In this document: positions 22,440-32,439 of the stretch, piece by piece
How positions within the stretch are numbered: the stretch's first letter is position 1
Layout of the letters: every line of letters starts with the position of its first letter
Assembly: GCA_036927565.1 (NCBI GenBank)
Contig: JAYESD010000004.1
Span: 160,429,697 to 160,493,696, forward strand
Direction: 5' to 3'
Length of the DNA stretch: 64,000 nt
Origin: Tuctoria greenei
Lineage: Eukaryota; Streptophyta; Magnoliopsida; Poales; Poaceae
Translations under genes and position numbers: made by a program
The notes under the pieces: model-generated
Databases searched by the model: none
The model's input: only the letters and a program-made list of their open reading frames with translations
Told to the model about the DNA's origin: nothing

Positions 22440-22930
22440 AGGTCGGACTAGTCTAGCCATATCGGACTGATTCGATCTTAGGAAGACCAAGAGTTACATT
22501 TTGAGTTTGGACATGTCCGTTTGGGGACAGACTAGATCGTGGTGAGTGTGTCTAAGCCTTTCTGGGACTAAGTGCTAGAAGGATGGACTAGTGCACCCTA
22601 GGGGGCCGGACAAGTCCGCTCCAACAGACTTGTTCATTTCTGCATGAACCAATAGGCACTGTGTGAAATCGGACTACTCCATTTGGATTTGAAGTGTTGG
22701 CTCTAGGTACTAAGTCCTGGCAGCCCGAACTAGTCTGCCCTGGGGCTGAAGTAGTCCGCCTGGACCAGAGATGTCTGTTCTCACCGGGAAAAGCAGTTTC
22801 TGAGTGAGATCGGGGTCTTGCGACCATTTGAATTCAAAAGGTGGTGGGGACTTTTGTGGTTGGTCAATAGTGACATCAGCGGTCCCCTCTAGGCCAAACA
22901 AGTCTGGGGTCCGAATGCGTACTTGTCAGG
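22440..22930. repeat. CGGACTAGTCCG-type palindromes in U3 of copia A LTR
   Basis: gtcggactagtctag (22441), ggacatgtccg (about 22509), ggatggactagtgc, ccggacaagtccgc (about 22606), cagacttgttc, atcggactactcc, ccgaactagtctg, gaagtagtccg and aacaagtctgg. More degenerate than in the Tekay-like LTR; a further remnant is near 23590-23630. Confidence 0.65.
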
Positions 22931-22967
22931 ACTTTTTCTGGTGGCAATGGCTATGTTTCGCGACCCC

Positions 22968-22976
22968 TATAAAAAG
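22968..22976 (+). promoter_or_regulatory. TATA box of copia A 3' LTR
   Basis: cctataaaaaggg, a good plant TATA match, with U3 of about 860 bases upstream. Confidence 0.65.
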
Positions 22977-23681
22977 GGATTCGTCAACCCTTACTTGCCC
23001 TCTCTCGAACCCGAGCGCTGCCATAGTCTTCCAAGATCCTTCCAAATCCTTCCTCATCACATATCTGAGACCTAAGAGCGAATCTTTAGGGTTTGTGGGA
23101 TTTGTGAGAGAGGAGAGAAGGAGTTGATCGTTATTTGATCTCTTGGTTGATTCTCTCTATTTGAGTTGTTTATTTGTGTCGATTTGAGTTGTGTTTTCAT
23201 CCCTTTTCCAGCCATGTGATTGTGGGAGCCTCGGGTTGTGAGTTGCCCCGAGAATCAATGTATTCACCCCGTGATTTTGTGGAAGAACAACCCGACCTTA
23301 GTGGTGGCTTGGTGGGGCTAGGGTTGAAAGAGATCCGGTCCTTCGTGGACTCCTCAACAAGGATGTAGGATTCTCCGTGAAGCTAAACGTCGTGATAAAT
23401 ACATGTGTCTCTTTTTTTGCTTTACCTTTGTTCTATCGTTCTTCCCTTAAATCTTGCTATTCACTTAGCTAAACTTGTTTCTGCCAATTGCAATTGTCAT
23501 ACTAGGTTGCTAGGTTGTTCATCTTCATTTCGATTAAGTGGATTGTTGAAAATATACAAAAATCACTCTTCTTGCGCGTTCTTATATCCAGTCCAGACTC
23601 TTGTGCCCCCAGGCCATACGAGTCTGCCCCTGAAGTTTTGATTAAGTTTTTAATTAAGTAATTTTTGGTTTAGCATATTCA

Positions 23682-23867
23682 CCTGCCCAATCTAGGCAAC
23701 ATTCAGGTCTCTCACCTTTTGAGCTAACAAAGATCATGAAAGATTGCCACTGGATGTAGGGCCTTTTTTGCCTGAACCTGGATAAATATGTTTTTCTTTG
23801 CAGGCCAGCCGTACGCAGACAAACATGATTCAATAAATTGTACTAGTCAATTTACACAATGTCGATA
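23682..23867 (+). repeat. Tail of 5' LTR of element F
   Basis: Sequence between the copia A LTR end and the primer-binding site, ending GTCGATA where GTCGACA would be usual. It does not overlap the LTR part preserved at 58071-58470, so the pair cannot be compared. Confidence 0.5.
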
Positions 23868-23885
23868 GTTGGCGCGCCAGGTTAG
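23868..23885 (+). promoter_or_regulatory. Primer-binding site of element F
   Basis: GTTGGCGCGCCAGGTTAG, one base different (T inserted) from the site in D and E, on the plus strand. Confidence 0.75.
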
Positions 23886-23917
23886 GAAATGCTTTTGCGC
23901 GTTCTCATCAGCTTCGT

Positions 23918-24118
23918 ATGGCTTCATTGACACCACGAAGCATCGCCGGGGGCCCTCGAGGGATCAACAACGTTGACATCGCCGACGACGCTCGTAAAGC
24001 ACCCCCAAAAGGAATGGACGACAACCTATCGCCATCCCTCCTCGGGATACTAGAAGATACTACCGTTGTTATCATAGGTCCGACACCTACACCGAGTTTA
24101 GAGATCATTTTTGCTTGA
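23918..24118 (+). pseudogene. gag N-terminus of element F
   Basis: A 66-residue frame starting MASLTPRSIAGGPRG 33 bases inside the primer-binding site, the position of gag in D and E. No conserved domain visible. It ends in a TGA at 24116 next to the repeat-containing frame at 24115, which begins in another frame, so a frameshift is likely. Confidence 0.45.
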
Positions 24119-24858
24119 AATGCAGCCTCGTGAACACTCACGGTGGCGTGCGAGCATGCTCACGGATCACGTCCTCACAACACGAGATGTGGTGCCAGGG
24201 GATTGGAAATAAACCACACAGTCCCGCCTTTAATAACCACTTCCATCTAGGATGCGTCGGGCTCGATTCCAAGCAGACACGCCCAAAACTGAGTGGGACC
24301 GCCTTCCGGACTAAGTTCTGCCACCACTCTAATCCGTACGCAGTGCACCCCCGCGCACGCTCCGCCTGGACCGACATCACCACTAGCACCACCTACACCC
24401 CACACTCTGTGCAGGTAGGCCAGAATGCCACAGACTCCCATAATAGCGTTCAAGCACACTCACAAACCGCATCTCCACAGCAGGAGACGCATCGCCAAGA
24501 ACCGGCACACGGTCATGTCCCCAGTAACCACCTCCAACCAGGGTGCGTTGCACCAAATTTTGAGAAGACGTGCCCAAAGCTGGACAAGACCGCACCCCGA
24601 ACCCAGTTCCGTCACCATGCCGATCTATACAAGACCCCATTCACGCGCTTTGTACATGGACAGACGCCACCACTAGTACCGCTGATGACCATGCCTCGAC
24701 CTGGTGAGCCAGTGAATCGTGGCACCAACCTGCTCAATGCGTGCTATGCTCGCGCCGGCCGAGATCAGGCACGGTCCGGCCCGTTAGGACCCACATCCCC
24801 AAACGGACCACACTGCCCACGATTGCACGGACGGGTGTCTTCACCAGCACTTTGCTAA
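24115..24858 (+). pseudogene. Repeat-containing ORF in element F gag region (247 aa)
   Basis: An open frame rich in His, Pro, Thr and Ser with two diverged copies of a roughly 80-residue unit, offset by 97 residues (291 bases). NNHFHLGCVGLDSKQTRPKL (residue 40) matches SNHLQPGCVAPNFEKTCPKL (137), followed by [F/P]RT[K/Q]F.HH. No known domain recognised. It lies between gag start and capsid-like remnants, so it is probably part of gag or an insertion in it. Whether the frame is translated is unknown. Confidence 0.45.
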
Positions 24859-25760
24859 CCACAACTCAAGACAGTCACAAGGTAACACTTCAGCTCGGAT
24901 GAAGAGCATCAGCGGAATCGAGTCCTCCAACCGCTCGTCCTTTTCAATCTAGATGCAAGAAGTGATCGCCAACCTTTCTGTGGCCCTCGGCACTCCAAAT
25001 GTCTCCCAAAATAAGGACACTCAACTCCATCCCTGGCCCTCGCAATGTCGTCTCCTTCAAGGAGGCCGCTATGACCATGACTGTGGTAAGAGTCTGAGCC
25101 CCGCGGAACAAGGTCAAGCTTGGAACTATTCACAGAAGTAGGAAACTCCATAAGGCACGTGAGTGCTACGATGGGTCATGCTATCTCGAGGGATATCAAC
25201 GAAGGTCCAACGATACATTACTCAGGTATATATCGTGCTTCTCTGAGACTCTCAATGGGATACCCGATGACGAGATGGACATCATCAAAGCCCTTCTCTC
25301 ATGGATCGCCTATCGGCCCAAGAGAACAAGCCCACTCGACCTAAGTCGGAGCACGCTGGGGGAACACTCGACCACGCCTCTCGCTCCTCCCTAGGCCCAA
25401 TAACGGTTGTGAGCAACCTCGACATGCAGAGGACGACGTCCGGCGACCCTGGGATCCAAAAGGATCGGCACCCTGCCAAAAGTGAAAGTGTCGATGATCT
25501 GGCCCCAAGGCAGCCACGGCCGCTGGCCGATGCCAAGACACGAGAGCGGCTGAAACACTGACCAGTCATTTTGAGAATATTATCGATGCACCTTGCGTCC
25601 ATCACACTTTCTCAGTTAGGCACATGCTGAAAGAGTGCATCCTCCTTTGATGTTTTCTCAGCAGGAAGATCGATGTTTTGGAAAGGAAGAGGAAAAGGTT
25701 GACCACCCCAAGCTCCGGGCCAGATGAACCCAATCTAGGCCAATATGGTGGTTACCTCGC
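24859..25760 (+). pseudogene. Degenerate gag capsid and nucleocapsid of element F
   Basis: Broken frames. LSMGYP / GIPDDEMDIIKALLSW (about 25240-25310) resembles the capsid region in which D and E have similar short blocks. ENIIDAPCVHHTFSVRHMLKEC (about 25570-25640) resembles the Cys/His cluster ending Tat-type gag. Many stops. This is the last recognisable sense coding sequence of F. Confidence 0.5.
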
Positions 25761-26279
25761 GATTCAAGAAGTTTACGGCCCGTAGCAATCGGCCTGGCTT
25801 CAATTGTAGCCCACCTGTCCCAAATGTATGACGAACGATGGAAGGCGGCCTCGACAACCTGCAGAAGGGGACTCCTCGGTCTGATGCACAGCAAGCCTGC
25901 ATCCAGGCACCCCCACATCATGGGTCGAGATCCTCACAACACTGCCTCTGCCGAGATGAAGCGCGGCATGCCGCTTCGAGTGGACTGGTCGACGATTGAA
26001 AGCATCGGACGCACCACCCGAGCTATGAGAACTACGGTAGGCGAATCCAGGATTAAAACCCGTGTCAAGGTTAAGATGCTCGCAGTCGGGGGCTACCGCC
26101 CAAGCAAGGGCCTGCCCAAACCCTTGAACCTCACAGAAATATCCCTTGCCTGGGCATTTCCCACACCTCTAGCATACTCTAACTCGCTAATGACGGATGT
26201 GCTGAGCGCCGTGTCGCGACTGGACGAAGGGAAAGGATGCGAATCATGGCAAAAACGCGCCTGAAAGATCATAATAAAG
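25761..26279 (+). other. Element F region without recognisable pol
   Basis: Only short frames. A tract gcagtcgggggctacc at 26083 looks like a polypurine tract but no LTR start follows. No protease, RT, RNase H or integrase motif seen in any frame. Confidence 0.5.
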
Positions 26280-28538
26280 GATTCACAATACGTCATGACT
26301 TGGACGATTATATGGAAAAATAAACAGGAAACCTTCTCCAAAATAGATAAAAACAGTACAAAAAATCCATGAAGGTTCGACGTGTTACACAGACACCAAG
26401 ATCGGGTCCTGCCGCAACTCTGCCCAGCGAAGGACGTAGTCAAGGGAAACCATCTCGGTGACCATCAATGCTGCGACGGCCCCAACCGCGTCCTTGATGG
26501 TGTCAATACCGGCTCCTGAACAATTGGCCGCAAAGCCCTCCACGACGGCATGGAGGTCGTGGTAGTACGGAAACCCATCTCAGCACACTACGACAGTTGA
26601 TCGCAGATGATCAACGATCCAGCCTAGGACCTTGTCTAGTCAGTCACTTGAACGCCCGTTTGAAAGGCAAACAGAGCAGCTAACAGACCGAGCAACCCCA
26701 CGGAGAACGCCCAACTCTCCCCGAACTGCCTCGAACCTCCACCGGGCCTCGTCCAGCCGAGACCAAGGTAGTCCCGTCATCATGGGCGATAGTCCCCGAC
26801 TCATTGCGGAGCGGCCAGCTGAAGTCTGGCGTCGGAGGCCCGTCTGCCACATTGCAGGTCACCAAAATGGCCTCTTGGATAGCATGCTCCCTCCGCTCCG
26901 AGGCATCGATTTCTCGATCGAGCTCCCGAAGCTGTGAAACCAACTCCGGCCGTCCACTAGGCGCGCCAAGCATGGAGGTTCAAACTGCGTGCCCGACCGC
27001 TCGAACGATGGACAACTCCTTGTCCCGCGCGGCTAGCAAATCCTCCGTGTGCACGAGCCGAGATGCAAGCTCTAAAAACACCCAAGCATTAAACACACGA
27101 AGCCTCTCGGTATGACCATTTACCCACGTGCACAGAAGAGGAAGGAGCCAGGGAGCCGACCTTCCACTGTGGCTCGAGCAAAATCGGCCGCGACGTGAAT
27201 CTCTGTCAGCTCAGCGGCGGACTTCTCCGCCGACTGCGATAGCCTGTCCAAATCATCCTGGATCATGGACAAAAAGGTGGCAGACTCTTTTGCCTCCTTC
27301 AGGGGCAAGGTCTCGGGTAACCAGCGCCTGCCAATATGTTCGCCTGCCTCGCTCACCTTGGCACAAGCGGCGGCTGCCTCCGAGCGAGCCATAAAGGTGT
27401 CCGCCTAGGCCCGCTCAAGCTGCTCCCACGCCGCTTGGAGTTTACACTCGAAGGAGCTCTGGTAGTCCCGGGCTTCATGAAGCAGGCGCGACCTCTCGGC
27501 GGCTAGCGCTGCCAACCTTTCAAAAGGAACCAAGTTAACCAATAGTCAAGCAAGAAGCACAGAACGAGGGTGTCGTAACTCACCTGGACATCGAGAATCA
27601 CCTCTTGGAGGTGCCCAGACGCATCAAGAACCTGTTCGAGCCCTGCCCCCAGCTTCGACTTGGAACCATTGAGTTGTGTACATATGTCAGCGGCCCTGCC
27701 TTGGAGCCGCTCCCAATCGACTGAGCTCTCATCGGGGGACCCTGAGTGGCCACTCCCCCAGGAGACAAGGACCCCCGATGGTCGGTTGTCGAATCGGAGG
27801 CTGAGAAACGGACAAGGCAAGAGTCACTTGTGGCATCCTAACTGACGTTGCCTTCATCGTCCCAAACACCAGTCCTGCTAGAGGAGACATGGGGCGTCGT
27901 CCCAATTGCCATTGATGTCGCCTCCTCCACGGATCTCGCCATCGTTGTCGCCTCCTCCATAGCGATTGCCATTGCCTCCTCCACGCCCGTCGCTGCATAC
28001 ACGATCATCACCATTGCCATCATCTCCTCTCTAGGGTTCGGCATCGCTGTGGCCTCCTCCACAAACAATGAAACCGTTCACACCGAAGAGATGGCATATG
28101 GCGCCCCCATGACCACCGCCATCACCCCCCTCCACAGTCGTTGCCGGTAGCACCAACTCCGACACTGACGACACCACAACAATCAGCTCCGCGGGCATTG
28201 TTCCCGCCTGCGGCGTTGGCAAGGCTACCGCATCGCCATCTAACGGCGCAGGAACCTTTCGCATCAAGACAAAGCAAGCTGGAATTTGTGGCGACTGGGG
28301 TAGCCCCCTACAATCGCCAAATCAGGAATGACCTCCCCCGTCTGAAGCACCACACTCATCGACAGCGAGGCGGTCAATACTGTGGACATATTTTGCAACA
28401 AGGAAAACGCACAAGACTCGTACTGCCTGCATCATGATAGGGCATATGGATTTACTAAATAAGAAACCCAAAGAGTCAAAGAACAGGATGAACCGCGACG
28501 AGAAATGTTGTTCCACTCGAGGACCCTGTCGATGCTTC
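26280..28538 (-). pseudogene. Antisense ORF of element F, C-terminal part with candidate introns
   Basis: Read right to left: a Glu/Ala/Met-rich repeat (VEEAT.MA units, 28060-27870), WERLQGRAADICTQLNG and LEQVLDASGHLQEVI (27750-27590), a donor-like CAG|GTGAGT at 27583 with a degraded acceptor near 27520, LAALAAERSRLLHEARDYQS (27515), a TAG at about 27409, and MARSEAAAACAKVSEAGEH (27392) to FLFCA (27130). Next a frame-compatible intron (GTGGGT..TTTTTAG, 27127-27072), then QLASRLVHTEDLLAARDKEL and LVSQLRELDREID. The region is mostly coiled coil. It continues the PF04195-like N-terminus at 55478-56720. Role unknown; such antisense ORFs are known from Tat-lineage elements. Confidence 0.55.
27900..28070 (-). 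repeat. Minisatellite within antisense ORF of element F
   Basis: Plus-strand units gtcgcctcctccac/tggatctcgccatc, about 24-36 bases, four to five degenerate copies. On the minus strand they encode VEEAT.MA-like repeats. Confidence 0.6.
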
Positions 28539-29737
28539 TGACGTCACAGATAAAAATCCGCAAGCGCACAAAAACTATCGTGTAGAACTTCCCCTTAAGA
28601 GTATTCCCAAGGGTATCGAATCCAAGAAACGTGTGTGCTAATCTTACAAGCTAATTCACCCAAGGACACAAAGTTGTTTGGTAGGCAAGGAACAAAGAGG
28701 AATTCAATGTATTGATTCTAATTCAAAGTAATTTGTGGTAGTTGCTTGCTTCGGGCATGGGTTTACCCCTAGCAACACTAGGATTACTCCCGCCAAGAGC
28801 CTATGACATAGCCGAACGTGGAGGATCACAAAGGACAGATAATGTTGTCACCACCTACTGCCTACCTCTTCAGTCCGTGGGTCTATGGGATATTCACCGG
28901 TGATTTCTAACCTAAGCACCACACTTACATTCTAAATCACTACTCTAGTTGTTTAGAACACAAAGCTACAACTAGAGCCTCTAATAAATTAAAGCAATGA
29001 ACCCAAAAGTAACTATTTGTGCAAACTACATTGAATTGAAAATCAAACTTGAGATGAATTTACAAAGGCTTACTTGATTTTGAATAAAACCTTTGTAGGG
29101 TTACAAGTGTAGCAGAGGGACTTGACAAGCCCAAGCCTCCTCATCATAGACTCTTCACCATACTCTCCTTCATCTTGGCAGCCTCTAGGACTACTCTAAA
29201 CCTTAGGAGTTGTATTCTATTCTCAACATTTTGTGTGTGTGAAGTGAGGTGTGGGGTGCTATTTATAGGTGAAGGGGGGTCGGATTCCGCCAGCAAATGC
29301 GTGCGATTCGGGCATCCCCGTCGCTAGGAAGCTAGGAGGAGTCGGCACGCGTCGATTGACCGAGTTTTGTGCCAAGATGACTTCGGTCGAACACCCTGTT
29401 CAGCCGAAGTGGTCTTGTGACCATTTCGCGTGTGCTTTCTCCAGGTCACTACCAGGTGGGTCCCATTAACTGGTATGGGTAATACACCATTTGATGGCCC
29501 CGAATACTACTATTTGTTGGCCATTTGATCCTTGTGATGATGCATGGCGTCGCCTGATTTGCCGGAATCCAATTTAATAGATTTCCTTGCATGTGTTGGT
29601 ATTTTTGGGTATTAATTCACTGGCATACAAATATGGAATTGGTTATTATTTAACACAACCACTACGTTGTGTTTCTCTTTTGGGCACATTATGAGGTGAA
29701 TTGACGTTCTAAATATGGCACTTAAGGACCATCAAAA
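28539..29737 (-). repeat. 3' LTR of the Athila element (about 1.2 kb)
   Basis: Near-continuous alignment with 54308-55477, for example the block with ttgtttggtaggcaaggaac at about 28672 and 54389. The left boundary (TGACGTCA at 28539) is placed by comparison with the 5' LTR start at 37013 (shared aagcgcac) and is uncertain by some bases. Minus-strand TATAAATAGC lies at 29259-29268. Confidence 0.85.
29259..29268 (-). promoter_or_regulatory. TATA box of Athila 3' LTR
   Basis: Minus-strand TATAAATAGC, preserved at 54985-54994 in the 5' LTR. Confidence 0.7.
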
Positions 29738-29752
29738 AACTCCCCGACACTT
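29738..29752 (-). promoter_or_regulatory. Polypurine tract of the Athila element
   Basis: Minus-strand AAGTGTCGGGGAGTT directly before the 3' LTR. Confidence 0.8.
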
Positions 29753-31330
29753 AGTCCTTTGCTCGTCCTCGAGTGAAAGCAAGAAGAACTATGGTGTTGT
29801 CAATTGTTGTAAGTTAGGAAATGAGAGTACTAAATATTTCAACTTATATCTCAGTTCATGACTTCCCTCTTTGGAATGTGGCTAGCACATAGATCTTGGG
29901 TGTTTGAAGAACGGAATGGTTAGAATGTACTTCCCTTGGATCTTTTCATGTTGAAATGACTTGACAATTTGCGATATTCAGAAAGTCAAAGAAACATTTG
30001 CCTTTATCTCTCATTTGGAATTTCTCAAATCTCTCAAAGTGTTTCGATCCTCACCTAGGCATGTTTTGCCAATTTTGTCTCTATGCGAAGTATGGCTATA
30101 TCTGAGGCTTGGTAGGGATAAATGTGGCACACATTGCAATTCATATATCACAAAGTCAAAAACTTGATCCTATGATAGATATATGCCATAAACAATTTGA
30201 TAAAGAAAATCCTTGTGCACATGAATGTAATGGATAAATGTAGAGTCCATGAATTTTCTCTCTTTAAGGATGAAACATGGCTACTTATTTTTTTCTCTTT
30301 TTTTTTTGAGAATTCTTCCTCATTTTGAAGAGTAGATGTTTTTCTTTTTTATAGCCATGTCTTCTACTCCTCTTTATTTTTCTAGAGAGATGTTGATAAT
30401 CATAATGTATGGAGTTTCTTTACGGATGGATGAATGGTGGATGCAAATTCTCAATGCGAGAAATTTTGCATGAACGAAGTGGACAAGAATTTCTAAGTCA
30501 AAAGTTCATGCATGTAATTCAATTGGGTCACGAGTTTGACAAAGTTCAATAGAAAGCAAAGTGGCATATGCATGTGGTTTACGATAAATTGTATCATATG
30601 GCCTTGATGGGTATTTAAATTTCCAATGAGAGAGTTAGGAAAAGTTCAAGACTCCAAATTGTTACAAATATCAAAATCAATTTCAAGTAAAGTGATATCT
30701 CCTCGAGTAACTAATTTACCATATCACACTAGTCAAGTACTTAGATGAAGTGTTTCTCCTACTTTAATTGTGGTAATCATAAACAGGGCAATAAATCGAA
30801 ATATAAAGTATTCAAATTTTCATCTCAAGCAAATTTTGACTACCAAGTTTTAATTTCAATTGTTGAGTTGATTCATTTTACAGTAAATAAAATCAAACAG
30901 CAGGGTAGCACATAAATTTTTGGATAGGAGATCCAAACCGAACTTGTGGAGCAAAACGGGACCATGTGGGGCCCACATGAGTGCGGTCGAATAGGGAGTT
31001 CGGCCGAACCCCCTCTGGCCTCTCTGGTGCTTCACTTTGATGTTTCAAATTGAATGATCGGTTGCGACGTGTTTCGGATGCAATATTATTATTGCACGTC
31101 GAGATTTTGCGATTTGGGGTGTCTCCCCCGCACTTGTTCCCTGAATTCTTTTTTTTTAACAAAAATAAACTAAAGTGGGGAACTTTACCGGTGTTAGATG
31201 AACCAGTAAGTTCACTTTATTGAATTCAAAAATTAGGGATGTTTTCATTATTCACTCTAAACTGGAAGAATAAAAAATTTAGAATAAACTAGACATAAAT
31301 TAGTAAGCATCCTATGCTGTAAGGACTTAT
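29753..31330 (-). other. 3' non-coding region of the Athila element
   Basis: About 1.6 kb, AT-rich, no reading frame over about 90 residues and no recognised domain. Long regions of this kind between the last ORF and the LTR are usual in Athila elements. Confidence 0.6.
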
Positions 31331-32300
31331 AAACTATGGTGCCTTGTAGATGTTGGGCTCCCCAACAGCATTTAATAAGCGCTGCACCATGGCGCTCATG
31401 CCACGGCGAACACCGTCAATGTCATCCTTGAGGGAGATGAGTTCATCCTTGAGCTCAACCCTCTCAATGCGACCATCAGCCACTAAGTCAGATAGCTTCC
31501 TGTTCTCAAACCAAGAGAAACTAACTCCATAGAAAGTTGTGCCACTTTTGGAGCACGAGAAGATTTCCCGTCGCTGTCCTCCAATTGGCTAGGTGTCCCT
31601 CTGATGGCAAGCGGCAAGAGGTGACGCCTAATCTTGGAGGGCGACGAGCCCGTCGACTCCTTCATCGCCAAATTATCCACGCACTTTAAAAAGTCTTTTG
31701 CATAACCTCCTTTAGGCTTGCGCACCCCGTGGATAATGAGGCGGTCTCCCATACGCTTTGCCAAGGAATGTGTAGGTGACTTTTAGTCGTGGCTCACTAC
31801 ATCACCGTTCTTGGTCTTCACCTTGTACAAAAACTCCTCGCCGTGTTGCGGCTTTTTGAGAGACTCATCTTTTTTCAGAAAAAAAGAGGGTCTTGACTGG
31901 CTGAAGGCCAACCATAGTTGGACGATGTGTAGGCATCGTCTACTTCATGGGTGTCCTCTGAGGGGATAGAGAACGTGCAACACCATGAGGTGTGGTTCTA
32001 CACCCACGTAGAGTCGTTGTTGGTGGTCGGATCATGGCGAGAGGTTTAGCATCTAATGCCACGACGGACTCCAATCCGAGGGTGGTGTTGTCTTTGGCCG
32101 ACAGGATGTCTCCGCTCAGTTTGAAGGTTGAGCTAGAGGAGGCATGAGGGACAAATTTCTTGTCGACCATGACTTGGATTGGTGGAATGGGAGATGATTT
32201 TTTTCTGTGAGGTGCAAGGTTCTTCTCTCTTTTCCTGTCATTAAATAAGCAGGAAAAGATACAATAGCACTAAGAATATTGTTGGGATAAGTCAATGGAG
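31331..32300 (-). pseudogene. Post-pol ORF of the Athila element
   Basis: Broken frames downstream of integrase: FVPHASSSSTFKLSGDILSAK (32155), MAKRMGDRLIIHGVRKPKGG (31764), FLKCVDNLAMKE, then after a frame change KLSDLVADGRIERVELKDEL and GVRRGMSAMVQRLLNAVGEP ending near 31335. The tail is a short amphipathic helix or coiled coil. The position is that of the env-like ORF of other Athila elements, but no signal peptide or membrane segment is visible. I do not recognise the family. Confidence 0.5.
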
Positions 32301-32439
32301 TCCGCACGAGAAAACACAACGGCGGTGGCGCGAAGGAAGCTTTGGCTGAACATAGGGTTTGGTTGAACCCCTTCTAGCTCTGTTTGTGCCGAGTTTTCGT
32401 GGGTCGACTAAATGGGCCCCATGGATGATTATTTGGATA

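Larger units (their letters stand above)
4405..23681 (+). mobile_element. SIRE/Maximus-like Ty1/copia element A, 5'-truncated, split by copia B
   Basis: Plus-strand gag C-terminal half, protease, integrase, RT and RNase H (4405-9285) are followed by a non-coding leader, a third ORF (10064-11750), then a polypurine tract and 3' LTR (22093-23681). Copia B occupies 12225-22077 inside the 3' non-coding part, flanked by the degenerate TSD tgttt/tgttg. The 5' LTR and gag N-terminus are missing, so no LTR pair can be compared. Copia pol order (integrase before RT), the gag coiled coil and the extra ORF after pol fit the SIRE/Maximus lineage. Confidence 0.8.
22109..23681 (+). repeat. 3' LTR of copia A (1573 bp)
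   Basis: Starts TGAAAGTGCATTTAGG behind the polypurine tract and ends GCATATTCA, with TGAA/TTCA inverted ends. TATAAAAAG at 22968-22976 is the likely promoter. U3 carries many CGGAC[T/A]AGTCCG-type palindromes (22440-22930). Flank after 23681 is element F. The 5' LTR partner is not in the window. Confidence 0.78.
23682..28538 (+). mobile_element. Non-autonomous gypsy-like element F, left part
   Basis: Plus-strand LTR tail, primer-binding site and degenerate gag, followed directly by an antisense coiled-coil ORF. No protease, RT or integrase is recognisable between them (25.75-26.3 kb), so F lacks pol. It continues at 55478-58470 after the Athila insertion, where the N-terminal part of the antisense ORF, a polypurine tract and the 3' LTR are found. 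Joining the two parts is an inference from matching orientation and domain order. Confidence 0.7.

Noticed and set aside
22109..23681. 5' LTR of a separate plus-strand element
   Set aside because: A clear polypurine tract precedes it and no primer-binding site follows directly. It is a 3' LTR.
26080..26100. Polypurine tract and LTR start (gcagtcgggggctacc) in element F
   Set aside because: No TG LTR start and no sequence similar to 58071 onward follows; the real 3' end is at 58057-58071.
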